Shown here: piece after piece, positions 33,371 through 41,723 of the stretch
How the letters are laid out: each line of letters begins with the position of its first letter
Position numbering within the stretch: the stretch's first letter is position 1
Source of the DNA: Hyphomicrobiales bacterium
GTDB lineage: Bacteria > Pseudomonadota > Alphaproteobacteria > Rhizobiales > Rhizobiaceae
DNA length: 64,000 nt
Assembly (NCBI GenBank): GCA_900465675.1
Contig: UBJR01000009.1
Span: forward strand, 372,001-436,000
Direction: 5' to 3'
Notes under the pieces: model-generated
Seen by the model: the letters and a program-made list of their open reading frames with translations, nothing else
What the model was told of the DNA's origin: nothing
Databases searched by the model: none
Made by a program: the position numbers and the translations under genes

Positions 33371-34810
33371 TCACTTTTCCAGTTTTTTCACATAACGGCG
33401 GTGGCGCGAAACCTCGGCCCCTGCATTATCGGGAAGCTTGATAAAACGCAGGCAGGCGATCACACCGATGATGCCGATGGTTAGAAACGCCCAGCGGAAA
33501 TCCGCAAGCTCCGGACGCTGCGCGCCGCGGCTCGCAGCCGAGATGTTGAGGGCGGCCGCAGCGACCGCCACGCCAAGCAGCATCGACACCTGCTGCAGCA
33601 TGCTCGACAGGGTCGACGCAGAACTGCGCTGCGCTGCATGGATATCGGCGAAAGATAGCGTGTTGAGCGCCGTAAACTCCATCGATCGCGAAAGCCCGGC
33701 AATGAAGAGAACCGCGTAGATCAGCAGCGTCGATGTATTCTCGCCGAAAAATCCGCAGGCGATGATCGAGCCCGAGGCGATGAGACCGTTGACGACAAGG
33801 ACGTTACGGAACCCGAAGATCGCCAGCAACGGCGTCGTCACCGTCTTCATGCCGAGATTGCCAAGGAAATAGACGAGCAGATAGGCGCCAGCCGCAATCG
33901 AGCTCATGCCGAAGCCCAATTGAAACAGCAGCGGCAGCAGGAACGGCGTCGCATTGATGGCGACCCGGCAGGCAGTACCCGCCGATAGTGTCGACAAGGC
34001 AAACGTCTGCACTTTGAAGGCCGACAGGTCGAGCAGCGGATTGGGCACTTTCAGGAAATGTCGCGTCGCAAGATAGGAAAACAGCACGCCGCCGCCAAAC
34101 ATCGCCGCGACGGGCAGCAGCCCGCCGCTCCATTTCACCGACAACTCAAGTGCCGCCAGCAGCAAAGTCAGCCCTGCAGCACTCAGCACGAAGCCGAGGA
34201 CATCGAGCCGCCCGGCCTCCTCCTCCCGCTGTTCAGGAACGAAGCGCAGCACCAGCGCAAGGCCGATCAGGCCGATCGGAATATTGATGAGAAAATTCCA
34301 GTGCCAGCTGGCATAGGTTGTGATGAAGCCGCCGAGCACGGGGCCGACGACCGGCGCCGTCAGCGCCGGCCAGGTGATCAGTGCGATCGCCTGGACGAGC
34401 TCCGATTTCCGGGCGTTCTTCAGGACGATGATCCGTCCGACGGGCGTCATCAGGGCGCTGCCTGCGCCCTGGATCGCCCTGGCAATGATGAATTCGCCCA
34501 AGCTGCTCGAAAGACCGCAGAACAGCGACGCCGCAGTGAACACGGCGATCGAGAGCAGGAACACCCGCCGGGCGCCAAAGCGGTCGCCGAGCCAGCCGGA
34601 CAGCGGAATGAAGGCCGACATGGTCAGCATGTAGACGGTGATGCCGATGCTCATCGAGACAGGCTGCACACCAAAACTCGCCGCCATCTGCGGCAGCGAG
34701 GTCGCGACGATGGTGCCGTCGAGGATCTGCATGAAGAAGGATACGGCGACGACGAGCGCCACGATCTTCGCCTGGCGTGCGCTGGCGGCTTCGTTAGAAG
34801 TGTCTGTCAT
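33371..34810 (-). CDS. DHA2-family MFS multidrug exporter (EmrB/QacA type)
   Basis: This protein has about 479 residues and 14 predicted membrane helices. Family signatures are FFMQILDGTIVATSLPQMAASFG in TM1, GWLGDRFGARRVFLLSIAVFTAASLFCG in loop 2-3 and RAIQGAGSALMTPVGRIIVL, with GPVLGGFITTYASWHWNFLINIPIG as motif C. Proton-driven export of drugs or organic ions is expected. The start may be 34810 (MTDTSNEAAS) or 34825. It is divergent from the small gene at 35038, with 227 bp of shared upstream sequence. The 272 bp downstream of it (33099-33370) show no gene. Confidence 0.88.
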   Translation of the reverse strand: MTDTSNEAASARQAKIVALVVAVSFFMQILDGTIVATSLPQMAASFGVQPVSMSIGITVYMLTMSAFIPLSGWLGDRFGARRVFLLSIAVFTAASLFCGLSSSLGEFIIARAIQGAGSALMTPVGRIIVLKNARKSELVQAIALITWPALTAPVVGPVLGGFITTYASWHWNFLINIPIGLIGLALVLRFVPEQREEEAGRLDVLGFVLSAAGLTLLLAALELSVKWSGGLLPVAAMFGGGVLFSYLATRHFLKVPNPLLDLSAFKVQTFALSTLSAGTACRVAINATPFLLPLLFQLGFGMSSIAAGAYLLVYFLGNLGMKTVTTPLLAIFGFRNVLVVNGLIASGSIIACGFFGENTSTLLIYAVLFIAGLSRSMEFTALNTLSFADIHAAQRSSASTLSSMLQQVSMLLGVAVAAAALNISAASRGAQRPELADFRWAFLTIGIIGVIACLRFIKLPDNAGAEVSRHRRYVKKLEK

Positions 34811-35037
34811 GTCCGCCGGGGTCATCGAGTGGCCAATGCGATTGCAACTTTGTGGCACCGGCATGAAGCAGCCGAAAAGGCCAGCCGGCAGGGCGATGAC
34901 AGTGCATACGCCGGTTATCGGATACCGGAAAGGCCAAATCTTGCATCATCTGACGGTTCGCTTGGCACAAAACGCCTCGCCGCACGTTCTTCGATCGTAA
35001 GGGCAATTCGCCACTTTTTTCGATTGAGGACATTTTC

Positions 35038-35298
35038 ATGACGCCGGAAGACAGACGCACCGTTTTCAGCAACCGTAAGATTGAAGCCGTCGTTGAAGGA
35101 ATGACCCAGGATGACGGCACAGACAATCCGATCACCGGCAAATCGCTTGGTGATGCCATTCTCTTCGTCGTCGAACAGGCGGCCACCGATGCATCGAGCG
35201 TCCATATCATCTATGGCGGCAAGGGCACGCTCAGCTATACGGATTGCCTGAGCATCTATCGTGAATACGGAGCGCAGCTACGCAGCGAGGCAAGCTGA
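35038..35298 (+). CDS. Conserved small hypothetical protein (86 aa)
   Basis: This 86-residue soluble protein (MTPEDRRTVFSNRKIEAVVEGMTQDDGTDNPITGKSLGDAILFVVEQAATDASSVHIIYGGKGTLSYTDCLSIYREYG, shown here in essence) has a GAGGAC site before its ATG and codon usage like its neighbours. I recognise no domain or motif. It could be co-transcribed with the EamA gene 98 bp downstream. Confidence 0.6.
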   Translation: MTPEDRRTVFSNRKIEAVVEGMTQDDGTDNPITGKSLGDAILFVVEQAATDASSVHIIYGGKGTLSYTDCLSIYREYGAQLRSEAS

Positions 35299-35396
35299 CC
35301 GGGTACCGCATGGCAGCTATTCGCGGTCACCCCTGCCCGCGCCTGCTTTTCTTGCGTATGTGAGGGTGCGATCCCTCTCAAACGCGATTCTATATC

Positions 35397-36332
35397 ATGC
35401 CCTCTTCTGCCTCGCCGCTCCGCGGCGTTCTCGTCGCGTTTGCGGCTTACGCCGTTTTTGCCTTCAGCGACGCTTCCATCAAGATCCTGCACGGCGCCAT
35501 CCCCGCCTATCAGATCGCCTTCCTCGGCTGCGCTTTCGGTCTCGTCGTCATGCCGTTCATCAAGTCCAGGGACGATAGCTGGTTCGACATGGTCAAGACG
35601 TCGAACCGCACGCTCTGGATGCTTCGTTTCGTCTGCGGTGCCGTCGGCGCCATCGCCTCGATCATCACCTTCACCAAGCTGCCGATGGCCGAGGCCTTCT
35701 GCCTACTCTTCCTGCTTCCGTCCTTCGTCACCATCCTGTCGGTCATCTTCCTCAAGGAAGATGTCCGCTGGCAGCGCTGGACCGCTGTCGTCGTCGGCTT
35801 CATCGGCGTGCTGATCGTCCTTCGCCCGGGCTTCCGCGAATTGTCGGTCGGCCATCTGGCGGCCGCGATCGGCGGCCTCAGCGCGGCGATCTCGATCGTC
35901 ATCCTGCGCGCCATGGGACCGGCCGAAAAGCGGCTCTCCCTCTACGGCGCCGGTCTTCTTGGAACATTGACGGTCAGCGGCCTGCTGATGATCTCCAACA
36001 TCGCTGTGCCGACCGCGCAGGAATGGTTCTTCATTGCCAGCTACGGCATACTCGGGGCGATCGGCAACGTGCTGCTGATGAGCGCCGCCCGCCTGGCGCC
36101 GGCCAGCCTCGTCGCCCCGCCGCAATACAGCCAGATGATCTGGGCGATCGCCTTCGGCTACCTGATCTTCGACGACGCCATAGACCTGCCGATGGCAGGC
36201 GGCATCGCGCTGATTATCTGCTCCGGACTGCTGACGCTGATCCGCGAACGCAAGCGCGGCACACCGCTGCCAACGGCCGTGGTATCGACCGACAATCAGG
36301 CGCCCGCAGTCACCACGGCAGCAACCGACTGA
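35397..36332 (+). CDS. EamA/DMT superfamily permease (two EamA domains)
   Basis: This 311-residue protein has ten hydrophobic helices organised as two EamA repeats (about 10-145 and 155-290). AAYAVFAFSDASIKILHGAIPAYQIAFLG and LPMAEAFCLLFLLPSFVTILSVIFLKEDVRWQRWTAVVVGFIGVLIVLRPG are typical. The C-terminal tail (about 290-311) is polar. Such permeases export metabolites such as amino acids; the substrate is unknown. The SD before the ATG is poor. This full-length form contrasts with the half-size EamA protein in the cob operon. Confidence 0.88.
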   Translation: MPSSASPLRGVLVAFAAYAVFAFSDASIKILHGAIPAYQIAFLGCAFGLVVMPFIKSRDDSWFDMVKTSNRTLWMLRFVCGAVGAIASIITFTKLPMAEAFCLLFLLPSFVTILSVIFLKEDVRWQRWTAVVVGFIGVLIVLRPGFRELSVGHLAAAIGGLSAAISIVILRAMGPAEKRLSLYGAGLLGTLTVSGLLMISNIAVPTAQEWFFIASYGILGAIGNVLLMSAARLAPASLVAPPQYSQMIWAIAFGYLIFDDAIDLPMAGGIALIICSGLLTLIRERKRGTPLPTAVVSTDNQAPAVTTAATD

Positions 36333-36402
36333 TCCGATTTGAGGCTTCGTAAGCGGAACAATCCCGTCAGCGGCCTGTTCCCCATAAAACAACGGAGGCT
36401 TC

Positions 36403-36633
36403 ATGGCTGACACAAAACCAGACGAGGGCCGGCAACCCTCGCTTTCCCCGGCTGAGGAAGAACAGCGTATCTACGCGGCGGAGCGCCGCAGCTGGCTGAT
36501 CTGGACCTTCGGGATCGCCGGCGCCATCGTCGCGGTCATCATCGCCGGAACGGTGGCGATTTCGCCCTGGCCGGATCCGGCAACCACAGGCTCGACGCCG
36601 AAACCACAGCATATCGAGGCGCCGGCGCCGTGA
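36403..36633 (+). CDS. Small single-pass membrane protein (76 aa)
   Basis: A 76-residue protein with a charged N-terminal half, one transmembrane helix (WLIWTFGIAGAIVAVIIAGTVAI, about 31-53) and a Pro/Thr-rich C-terminal tail. GGAGG lies 4-8 bases before the ATG. No family is recognised. It is 70 bp after the EamA gene and 58 bp before a small zinc-ribbon-like gene. Confidence 0.7.
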   Translation: MADTKPDEGRQPSLSPAEEEQRIYAAERRSWLIWTFGIAGAIVAVIIAGTVAISPWPDPATTGSTPKPQHIEAPAP

Positions 36634-36691
36634 ACGGCTTTCCCGGCGCGGATTTCGTCTGTATGACCGGCTCAGTTGAAGAGGATAGCAG

Positions 36692-36928
36692 ATGGCCGCA
36701 CGCGACCGTTTTTCGAAGAAGCTCACTTGCCCGCAATGCGGCAACAGCGGTATCGCGGAAGTCTCGGAAGACGATCACCCGACCCGCAAGCACCCGGCTT
36801 TCCTGGTCGATAAAATGCCGCGCGGGTTCTTCGAGGAAAAGGCCTCCAACTTCCAGGAGACCTATATCATCCGCTGCGAATGCGCCCGGAAATTTCCCTT
36901 CCGGGCATTGACGGAAAAGACTGCCTGA
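36692..36928 (+). CDS. Small CxxC...CxC protein, zinc-ribbon-like (78 aa)
   Basis: This 78-residue protein has CPQCGN at 13-18 and CEC at about 62-64 in YIIRCECARKFPF, a spacing suited to a four-Cys... or three-Cys metal site. RFSKKLTCPQCGNSG at the N-terminus looks like a zinc ribbon. GAGGATAGC precedes the ATG. It is convergent with the next small gene; their stop codons lie in a hairpin (36922-36950, TGCCTGA/TCAGGCA). The function is unknown. Confidence 0.7.
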   Translation: MAARDRFSKKLTCPQCGNSGIAEVSEDDHPTRKHPAFLVDKMPRGFFEEKASNFQETYIIRCECARKFPFRALTEKTA

Positions 36929-36943
36929 CGCCGGAGAAAGCGC

Positions 36944-37132
36944 TCAGGCAAGCCCGAGCGGCATTTCTGCAACCTTGCGGCCCGGACCGTAGTCACGCTC
37001 ATGCGAAGAGCGGTAGCGCCCGTCGCGGCGGGTGCTGACATCGATGCGCTGGCTGTCGAAAAGGCCATCCGCATAGGTACCGGTATCGTCGCTCTGGACT
37101 TCCGATTTTGCGGCAAAAATTTTAAAGATCAT
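36944..37132 (-). CDS. Conserved small hypothetical protein (62 aa)
   Basis: A 62-residue hydrophilic protein (MIFKIFAAKSEVQSDDTGTY...RIDVSTRRDGRYRSSHERDYGPGR). A strong GGAGGAAACG precedes the ATG at 37132, which supports translation. I recognise no domain. Its stop pairs into a hairpin with the stop of the convergent gene. Confidence 0.6.
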   Translation of the reverse strand: MIFKIFAAKSEVQSDDTGTYADGLFDSQRIDVSTRRDGRYRSSHERDYGPGRKVAEMPLGLA

Positions 37133-37199
37133 CGTTTCCTCCAGTTCGCTGCCTTAACGGCAAGCAGCTCGCTTCCGTTCCACCCTAACGCCCATATAG

Positions 37200-37346
37200 T
37201 TAAAAAATTAACCATAACCCGGCCAGAAATTTCCACTCCCCAGGGCTGGCCTGTCGCTGGCCGTGCCCTACCTCATTCCTGGCGATGGAGATCGCTTTTA
37301 CTCTCACTTCCCCAGCTACCCCCGCTTCGGCGGGGTTTCTTTTCCC
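37200..37346 (+). ncRNA. Candidate small RNA ending in a strong intrinsic terminator
   Basis: The 311-bp gap 37133-37443 holds no ORF but has an A/T-rich island (37190-37218). A perfect terminator follows, CCCCGC-TTCG-GCGGGG (37320-37335) then TTTCTTTTCCC on the plus strand. The preceding gene on that strand ended 390 bp earlier, and an opposite-strand gene lies between. The terminator therefore best fits an independent RNA of roughly 100-140 nt starting after the A/T-rich island. The family is not recognised. Confidence 0.45.
37319..37346 (+). terminator. Intrinsic terminator with TTCG tetraloop
   Basis: A 6-bp perfect GC stem with a UUCG loop (37320-37335) is followed by TTTCTTTT. Confidence 0.75.
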
Positions 37347-37443
37347 TCGAAGAAAAAATAGGGCGAGACCACTAACAAAGCATGGATTTTCCCATGCCGG
37401 AACAGGTGGTATTCTTGCTGTGGGTTAACAGAGGGAAAATGTC

Positions 37444-37848
37444 ATGCCGCGCCTAGCAGAACTGTACTTCAAGACTGCCGTTATCTTCTTCATCATCGGT
37501 ATATCGATCGGACTGAAGATGGCGATATCGGAAGATCACACCGTCATCGGCGCCCATGCGCACTGTAATCTCTTGGGTTGGGTCAGCATGGCGCTGTTCG
37601 GAGGCTACTATGCGCTCAATCCGAAGAAGGCAGAGCGGCGGATCGCGATGATTCAATATTATGTCTATACGCTGGGCGTCGCGATCATGGTCCCGGCGCT
37701 CTACATGATGCTCGAAGGCAACATGGCGATGGAGCCGCTGGTGGCGGTCTCCTCTCTGATCGTCTTCGCCGGCGTGCTGCTGTTTGCTTTCGTCATCTTT
37801 TCGCCGAAAGACAGCGTCGCCACACCGACGCCGCAGCCGCTGCGCTAG
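37444..37848 (+). CDS. Small four-helix membrane protein related to heme-copper oxidase subunit I
   Basis: This 134-residue protein has four transmembrane helices. The segment VIGAHAHCNLLGWVSMALFGGYYALNPKKAERRIA resembles the helix of cbb3-type oxidase subunit I that carries a heme-ligand His, and HAHxNLLGW is strongly conserved in that superfamily. The protein is far too short for an oxidase subunit and lacks the copper-site helices. It may bind heme or be a derived membrane protein. AGAGGG precedes the ATG. Confidence 0.7.
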   Translation: MPRLAELYFKTAVIFFIIGISIGLKMAISEDHTVIGAHAHCNLLGWVSMALFGGYYALNPKKAERRIAMIQYYVYTLGVAIMVPALYMMLEGNMAMEPLVAVSSLIVFAGVLLFAFVIFSPKDSVATPTPQPLR

Positions 37849-37893
37849 CCGCATCCGGCATCAGCATCAGGCGCCGTTCGCCAGCGGACGGCG

Positions 37894-38049
37894 CTATTTC
37901 TTCGCGCCTGCAGACAGCACGCGATGCGTGGCATTGTCCATCGCGTGGCTCGCGTCCTGGCCGTCACGCTTCAAGCCCCAGGCGGTATTTCCGCAGGACG
38001 CAAGCAAGAGAGCGGAAAGGCAGACGAAAGCGAGAGAAAATTTCGGCAT
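37894..38049 (-). CDS. Small entericidin-like lipoprotein (51 aa), second copy
   Basis: A 51-residue protein with the signal MPKFSLAFVCLSALLLAS and lipobox ALLLASC, then GNTAWGLKRDGQDASHAMDNATHRVLSAG. This is the same size and CGNT.. opening as the lipoprotein at 22735-22890, so both look like one family. AGGGGATATCA precedes the ATG at 38049. The 251 bp upstream to 38300 show only short hairpins, including a perfect 9-bp stem AGGCCCGCC/GGCGGGCCT (38250-38280). Confidence 0.72.
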   Translation of the reverse strand: MPKFSLAFVCLSALLLASCGNTAWGLKRDGQDASHAMDNATHRVLSAGAKK

Positions 38050-38300
38050 TGATATCCCCTGTGTCGAAACTGGCAATGGGATGAAGATGTTACCAAGCTC
38101 GCCGAAATCAATAGCCGCGGCAGGCACGCGCCGCTTTATTCAACACGGCCGTGAAAAAGCCTGTGTCACGGCCATGTCACGCGAAATCCTCAGCGGCGGA
38201 TGTTACAAGAATAACGAGGCGCCTGTTTTGCGTTATGCCTCCTGTTCGTAGGCCCGCCTCACCCCAAAAGCGGCGGGCCTCTCCACCTTCGGGATCCGAC

Positions 38301-38507
38301 ATGTTCAAGAGATTGGCCAAGTTCCTGAATCCGCCACCGCCGAACAGCTATATCTGGCACGAATGCACGCCACCCTACCCGCCGCACAGCACCATCGACG
38401 GCGCCTTCACGCGCGACGGCCAGCCGACATGGCGCCGGATCACCGCTGATGGCTGGGAGTACCGCCAGGACGGCGAAACCGCAGCCCTCCACCGCCTCTC
38501 CGCCTGA
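38301..38507 (+). CDS. Small hypothetical protein (68 aa)
   Basis: A 68-residue protein (MFKRLAKFLNPPPPNSYIWHE...RDGQPTWRRITADGWEYRQDGETAALHRL). It is rich in Trp and Pro and has no membrane segment or signal. No family is recognised, and the SD is weak (GGGATC). Codon usage and the lack of an alternative gene on the other strand support it modestly. Confidence 0.5.
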   Translation: MFKRLAKFLNPPPPNSYIWHECTPPYPPHSTIDGAFTRDGQPTWRRITADGWEYRQDGETAALHRLSA

Positions 38508-38600
38508 GGCCGCCACCGGCTATTTCTAGCAGCTTGCGCTACAGCGAGACTCACGGCTGACTGCGGCAATCGCAAAGCCGTTTCAGCGAGCCGTCTGCAC

Positions 38601-39317
38601 ATGCTGGTCCATGAAGGCGAAAGCCGGACATCGAAGATCGATCTGCTTCTTGCAACCGCCCTCGCCTTCGTCGCTGGCGGCGTCAACAGTGCCGGATATC
38701 TGGCCTTCGGCTATTTCTCGGCGAACATGACAGGCAACGTCTCGATGATCTCCGATCATCTGTCCATCCGTGAACTCAACGCCGCCATCGCCTTTGCGAC
38801 CATCGTCGCGATGTTCATCCTCGGCGCCTTCTGCGCCTCGTTGTTCATCGAGATTGGCAGGCAACGGCGGCTTTCGAATATCTATGCGCTGACTCTGCTG
38901 GCCGAATCCGCCCTCCTGATGGGCGTCGGCGTCTACACCGCTTCATCGGCCTTCGGCGGAATCACCATTGCCGGCCTGCTTGCCTTCACCATGGGCATCC
39001 AGAACGCCGCCTCGACTCGCATATCAGGCAGCCGGGTGCGAACTACCCATGTCTCCGGCATCGCAACTGATATCGGTGTCGGTCTTGCGCTTCTGATCGG
39101 CAACAGCACCGCATCCGACCGGGCGCAGACCGTCCGCCGCCTGAGCCTGCACGGTACCACGATCCTTTCCTTCCTGCTGGGCGGCGTCGCTGGCGTGCTT
39201 GGCTACAAGCTGGCAGGCGGGATGGTCTTCTGTGTCTTCGCAATCATCCTGCTGGCTCTGTGTGCCGGCTATCTGCGCGGCCGCACGGCAGCGGCCTTGC
39301 CGGGGACGAAAACATAA
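38601..39317 (+). CDS. DUF1275 family membrane protein (YoaK-like)
   Basis: This 238-residue protein has six hydrophobic segments typical of DUF1275: LLLATALAFVAGGVNSAGYLAFGYFSANMTGNVSMISD is the family hallmark, followed by LAFTMGIQNAASTRISGSRVRTTHVSGIATDIG. The family consists of uncharacterised integral membrane proteins. The ATG at 38601 is accepted because the homology begins about 15 residues later. It ends 58 bp before a small secreted protein gene. Confidence 0.87.
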   Translation: MLVHEGESRTSKIDLLLATALAFVAGGVNSAGYLAFGYFSANMTGNVSMISDHLSIRELNAAIAFATIVAMFILGAFCASLFIEIGRQRRLSNIYALTLLAESALLMGVGVYTASSAFGGITIAGLLAFTMGIQNAASTRISGSRVRTTHVSGIATDIGVGLALLIGNSTASDRAQTVRRLSLHGTTILSFLLGGVAGVLGYKLAGGMVFCVFAIILLALCAGYLRGRTAAALPGTKT

Positions 39318-39375
39318 CCATCTGATTGGGATGAGGCCGCAAGAGAGCGATCAGTGGCCCGAACTGGAGGCTAGA

Positions 39376-39684
39376 ATGAAGATCCTGATTGCCGCGCTTG
39401 CCGCAGCCGCCCTGTTGCCATCGGCAGCCCTTGCGCTCGACGCGATCGAGGTCAAGGCGCGCGACCATTCCTGCGAGGAACTGGCAAAGATCATCCGCCA
39501 GAACCCGGCGGTCTTCGTCCGGATCGGCATCGGTGGCCGCAGTTTCCGTCACCCGCCGTCGCAGTGCCGTCTGGGCGACAAGTGGGCAACCACGAGCCTC
39601 AGAGACGCCACGGGCAAGCAATGCGTGCTCGACTATGCCTGCGTCTACGATCCGGAATCTTTTTACAACAAATTCCCGCACTGA
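39376..39684 (+). CDS. Small secreted Cys-rich protein (102 aa), unknown function
   Basis: A 102-residue protein with a signal peptide (MKILIAALAAAALLPSAALA). The mature region holds four Cys (SCEELAKII, PPSQCRLGD, GKQCVLDYACVYD) that probably form disulfides. CTGGAGG precedes the ATG at 39376. The domain is not recognised, although the FVRIGIGGRSFRHPPSQC pattern looks conserved. It is followed on the opposite strand by the tRNA-Lys terminator. Confidence 0.7.
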   Translation: MKILIAALAAAALLPSAALALDAIEVKARDHSCEELAKIIRQNPAVFVRIGIGGRSFRHPPSQCRLGDKWATTSLRDATGKQCVLDYACVYDPESFYNKFPH

Positions 39685-39712
39685 CAGCCGCAGACGCATG
39701 GCCGAAGAAACG

Positions 39713-39733
39713 AAAAAGCGGCCTTTCGGCCGC
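39713..39733 (-). terminator. Terminator of the tRNA-Lys transcript
   Basis: GCGGCC-GAAA-GGCCGC on the minus strand (39718-39733) is followed directly by TTTTTCG, a classic intrinsic terminator 42 bases after the tRNA. Confidence 0.8.
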
Positions 39734-39774
39734 CTGCGTCATCAGCGATATATCTAATCTTTTCAAAGAGAAGA

Positions 39775-39850
<76 letters not shown>

Positions 39851-39996
39851 ATTCCCTAGCGTTTCCGCCGGTGTCCCGTGCATCTCTGCGCGGTGTGAGG
39901 GGGCGTATAAACAGGATATTCGACCTTGTCTAGCGCCCCTGGAAAAATTCTTCGATTAATTCGGAGATTTTTCTGCATGGCTGAAATGCAATGAAA

Positions 39997-40911
39997 TCAA
40001 AGGTCGAGCGAACCCGTTGCCAGACGCACTGCCTGGCCGCCGATCCGGGCATTCGAGATCGCCCCGCCCTCCACATCCATGTGAAGATGGATCATCGAGG
40101 GCCGCCCCATTTCCACACCCTGCTCGACGGTGATCGGGTGATGGCCATCGGGCAGCCGGTCGAAATGATGGATCGCGCCCGACAATGCGGCGACCGCGGA
40201 GCCCGTCGCCGGGTCTTCGGTGATCCCCATTCCGCTCGCAAACATCCGGGCATGGAACCTCGCCGAATGGTTCGGTCCGCCGCGGCAATAGATATAGGCG
40301 GACGCCAAGGCCCCGTCGACGAAGGGCACGGTCTTTTCCCAAAGCTGCGGATCGAACTCCATGCGCTTGGCCGCGCCGATATCGTGGATGGGCACCAGCA
40401 GGAACGGCACGCCGGCGCTCCAGATGCAGGGCACGTGATTCTCGAAGCCGATCTCGGTCACCTTCAGCGAGAGCGCGTTGGCGATCCCGAGCTTTTCGAG
40501 CGGCATGCTGATCTGCTGCGATTTGCGCGGCAGGTCGAACTCGGCGAAGCTCGCCTCGCCCTCGCGAAGCTTCACGGCACAGCGCACCGGGCCGACATTC
40601 TCCTCCAGCACGCAGACGAGATCGAGCGCCCCATCCTTGCCATGTGTCCGCTCGGCCAGCGCGATCGCGGTGCCGACGGTCGGGTGACCAGCAAACGGCA
40701 GTTCGCGCCCCGGCGTGAAGATGCGGATCCTGGCGCTGTAAGCCGGATTCGTTGCCTTCTGGACGAAGACGGTTTCGGAAAGATTGGTCTCACGGGCGAT
40801 CGATTGCATCGCCTCATCGCTCAAGTCCTCGCCGTCGAAGATGACGGCCAGCGGATTGCCGGCGAGCTTGCGGTCGGTGAACACGTCATAGACGCTGTAG
40901 CTGCGCGCCAC
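39997..40911 (-). CDS. PhzF-family isomerase
   Basis: This 304-residue protein has the diaminopimelate-epimerase-like fold of PhzF. YSVYDVFTDRKLAGNPLAVIFDGEDLSDEAMQSIARETNLSETVFV contains the catalytic Glu of the SET motif, followed by RIFTPGRELPFAGHPTVGTA and a C-terminal block with MGITEDPATGSAVAAL. PhzF itself isomerises a dihydroxyanthranilate in phenazine synthesis, but most family members have unknown substrates. The start is GTG at 40911 with AAGGAGG five bases upstream. It follows the NUDIX gene by 65 bp. Confidence 0.9.
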   Translation of the reverse strand: MARSYSVYDVFTDRKLAGNPLAVIFDGEDLSDEAMQSIARETNLSETVFVQKATNPAYSARIRIFTPGRELPFAGHPTVGTAIALAERTHGKDGALDLVCVLEENVGPVRCAVKLREGEASFAEFDLPRKSQQISMPLEKLGIANALSLKVTEIGFENHVPCIWSAGVPFLLVPIHDIGAAKRMEFDPQLWEKTVPFVDGALASAYIYCRGGPNHSARFHARMFASGMGITEDPATGSAVAALSGAIHHFDRLPDGHHPITVEQGVEMGRPSMIHLHMDVEGGAISNARIGGQAVRLATGSLDL

Positions 40912-40976
40912 ATCGGCCTCCTTGAATCGGTCATCGAAGGCTCAACCTGCCCGACCGGCGAAACGAGTGCAAGATA

Positions 40977-41723
40977 TCAGGTTTCGATTGGATTACCGAA
41001 ATACCAATCGATCACCGGGAACATCGCGACGTTATAGGGAAAGGCGGCGTGATCGGCCGAACGGATAGCAACCGCACCGGCGATTTCCTTGTCCTCGGCA
41101 ACAAGCATATGGGCCGCGATCCTCTCGACGATCTCGTCGGCGGTCAGATCGAAGCGGAACAGCCGGAAGACCGTCACCGTGCGCCTGAAATGGCTGGCAT
41201 AATAGCGTTCGCCCGGCGTCGAATCGGCAAGGTCGAGGCCGGTTTCCTCCAGCACCTCGCGGCGCATGTTGAATTCGACATCGCAGACACCGGATACGAT
41301 ATCCTCGGGCTCCAGCGAACCGGCGGCGAAATAGACCTGCCCGGGATTGGCGGTATGCGCGCCCATGCGGATCGCCACCAGCGCGCCGTCGGAGCTTTCG
41401 ATGACAGGATAGGCGAAGAGATGCATGCCGCCCATGCGATCCTGCTGGCGGCGCCAGTACATGAAGGTCGAGAAGGGTATGATATATCCCTGCCCCTGTA
41501 GCCCCTCCTCCCCGAATGCCAACTGGTGCTGAAACACCATGCGCCCGTCGAACAGAGCCGGATTGGCCTCGACTTCAGCCTTCCAGTTCGCGGCGATCTC
41601 GTCTCGCCGCGATTCGCGGTACGGATGTTCGCCATCGAGCACCCGAAGGTTCAGGGCGGCGACGGGAAATACGGTCTGCTTCGGCGGCCAGCCGGCAAGA
41701 TCCTCGGAAAATATGGAATTCAT
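40977..41723 (-). CDS. NUDIX hydrolase
   Basis: This 248-residue protein has a Nudix box ending REVLEETGLDL (residues about 158-168) preceded by the Gly-rich AAGSLEPEDIVSGVCDVEFNM. The long N-terminal part (DLAGWPPKQTVFPVAALNLRVLDGEHPY) is not a standard domain to me. It hydrolyses a nucleoside diphosphate linked to another moiety, substrate unknown. The ATG at 41723 overlaps the stop of the upstream nuclease-fold gene by ATGA, so the two are translationally coupled and probably act in one pathway. Confidence 0.87.
   Translation of the reverse strand: MNSIFSEDLAGWPPKQTVFPVAALNLRVLDGEHPYRESRRDEIAANWKAEVEANPALFDGRMVFQHQLAFGEEGLQGQGYIIPFSTFMYWRRQQDRMGGMHLFAYPVIESSDGALVAIRMGAHTANPGQVYFAAGSLEPEDIVSGVCDVEFNMRREVLEETGLDLADSTPGERYYASHFRRTVTVFRLFRFDLTADEIVERIAAHMLVAEDKEIAGAVAIRSADHAAFPYNVAMFPVIDWYFGNPIET

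Noticed and set aside
38250..38280. Perfect 9-bp hairpin AGGCCCGCC/GGCGGGCCT
   Set aside because: No T run on either strand and no gene ending nearby, so I did not call it a terminator. It may be chance in a GC-rich gap.
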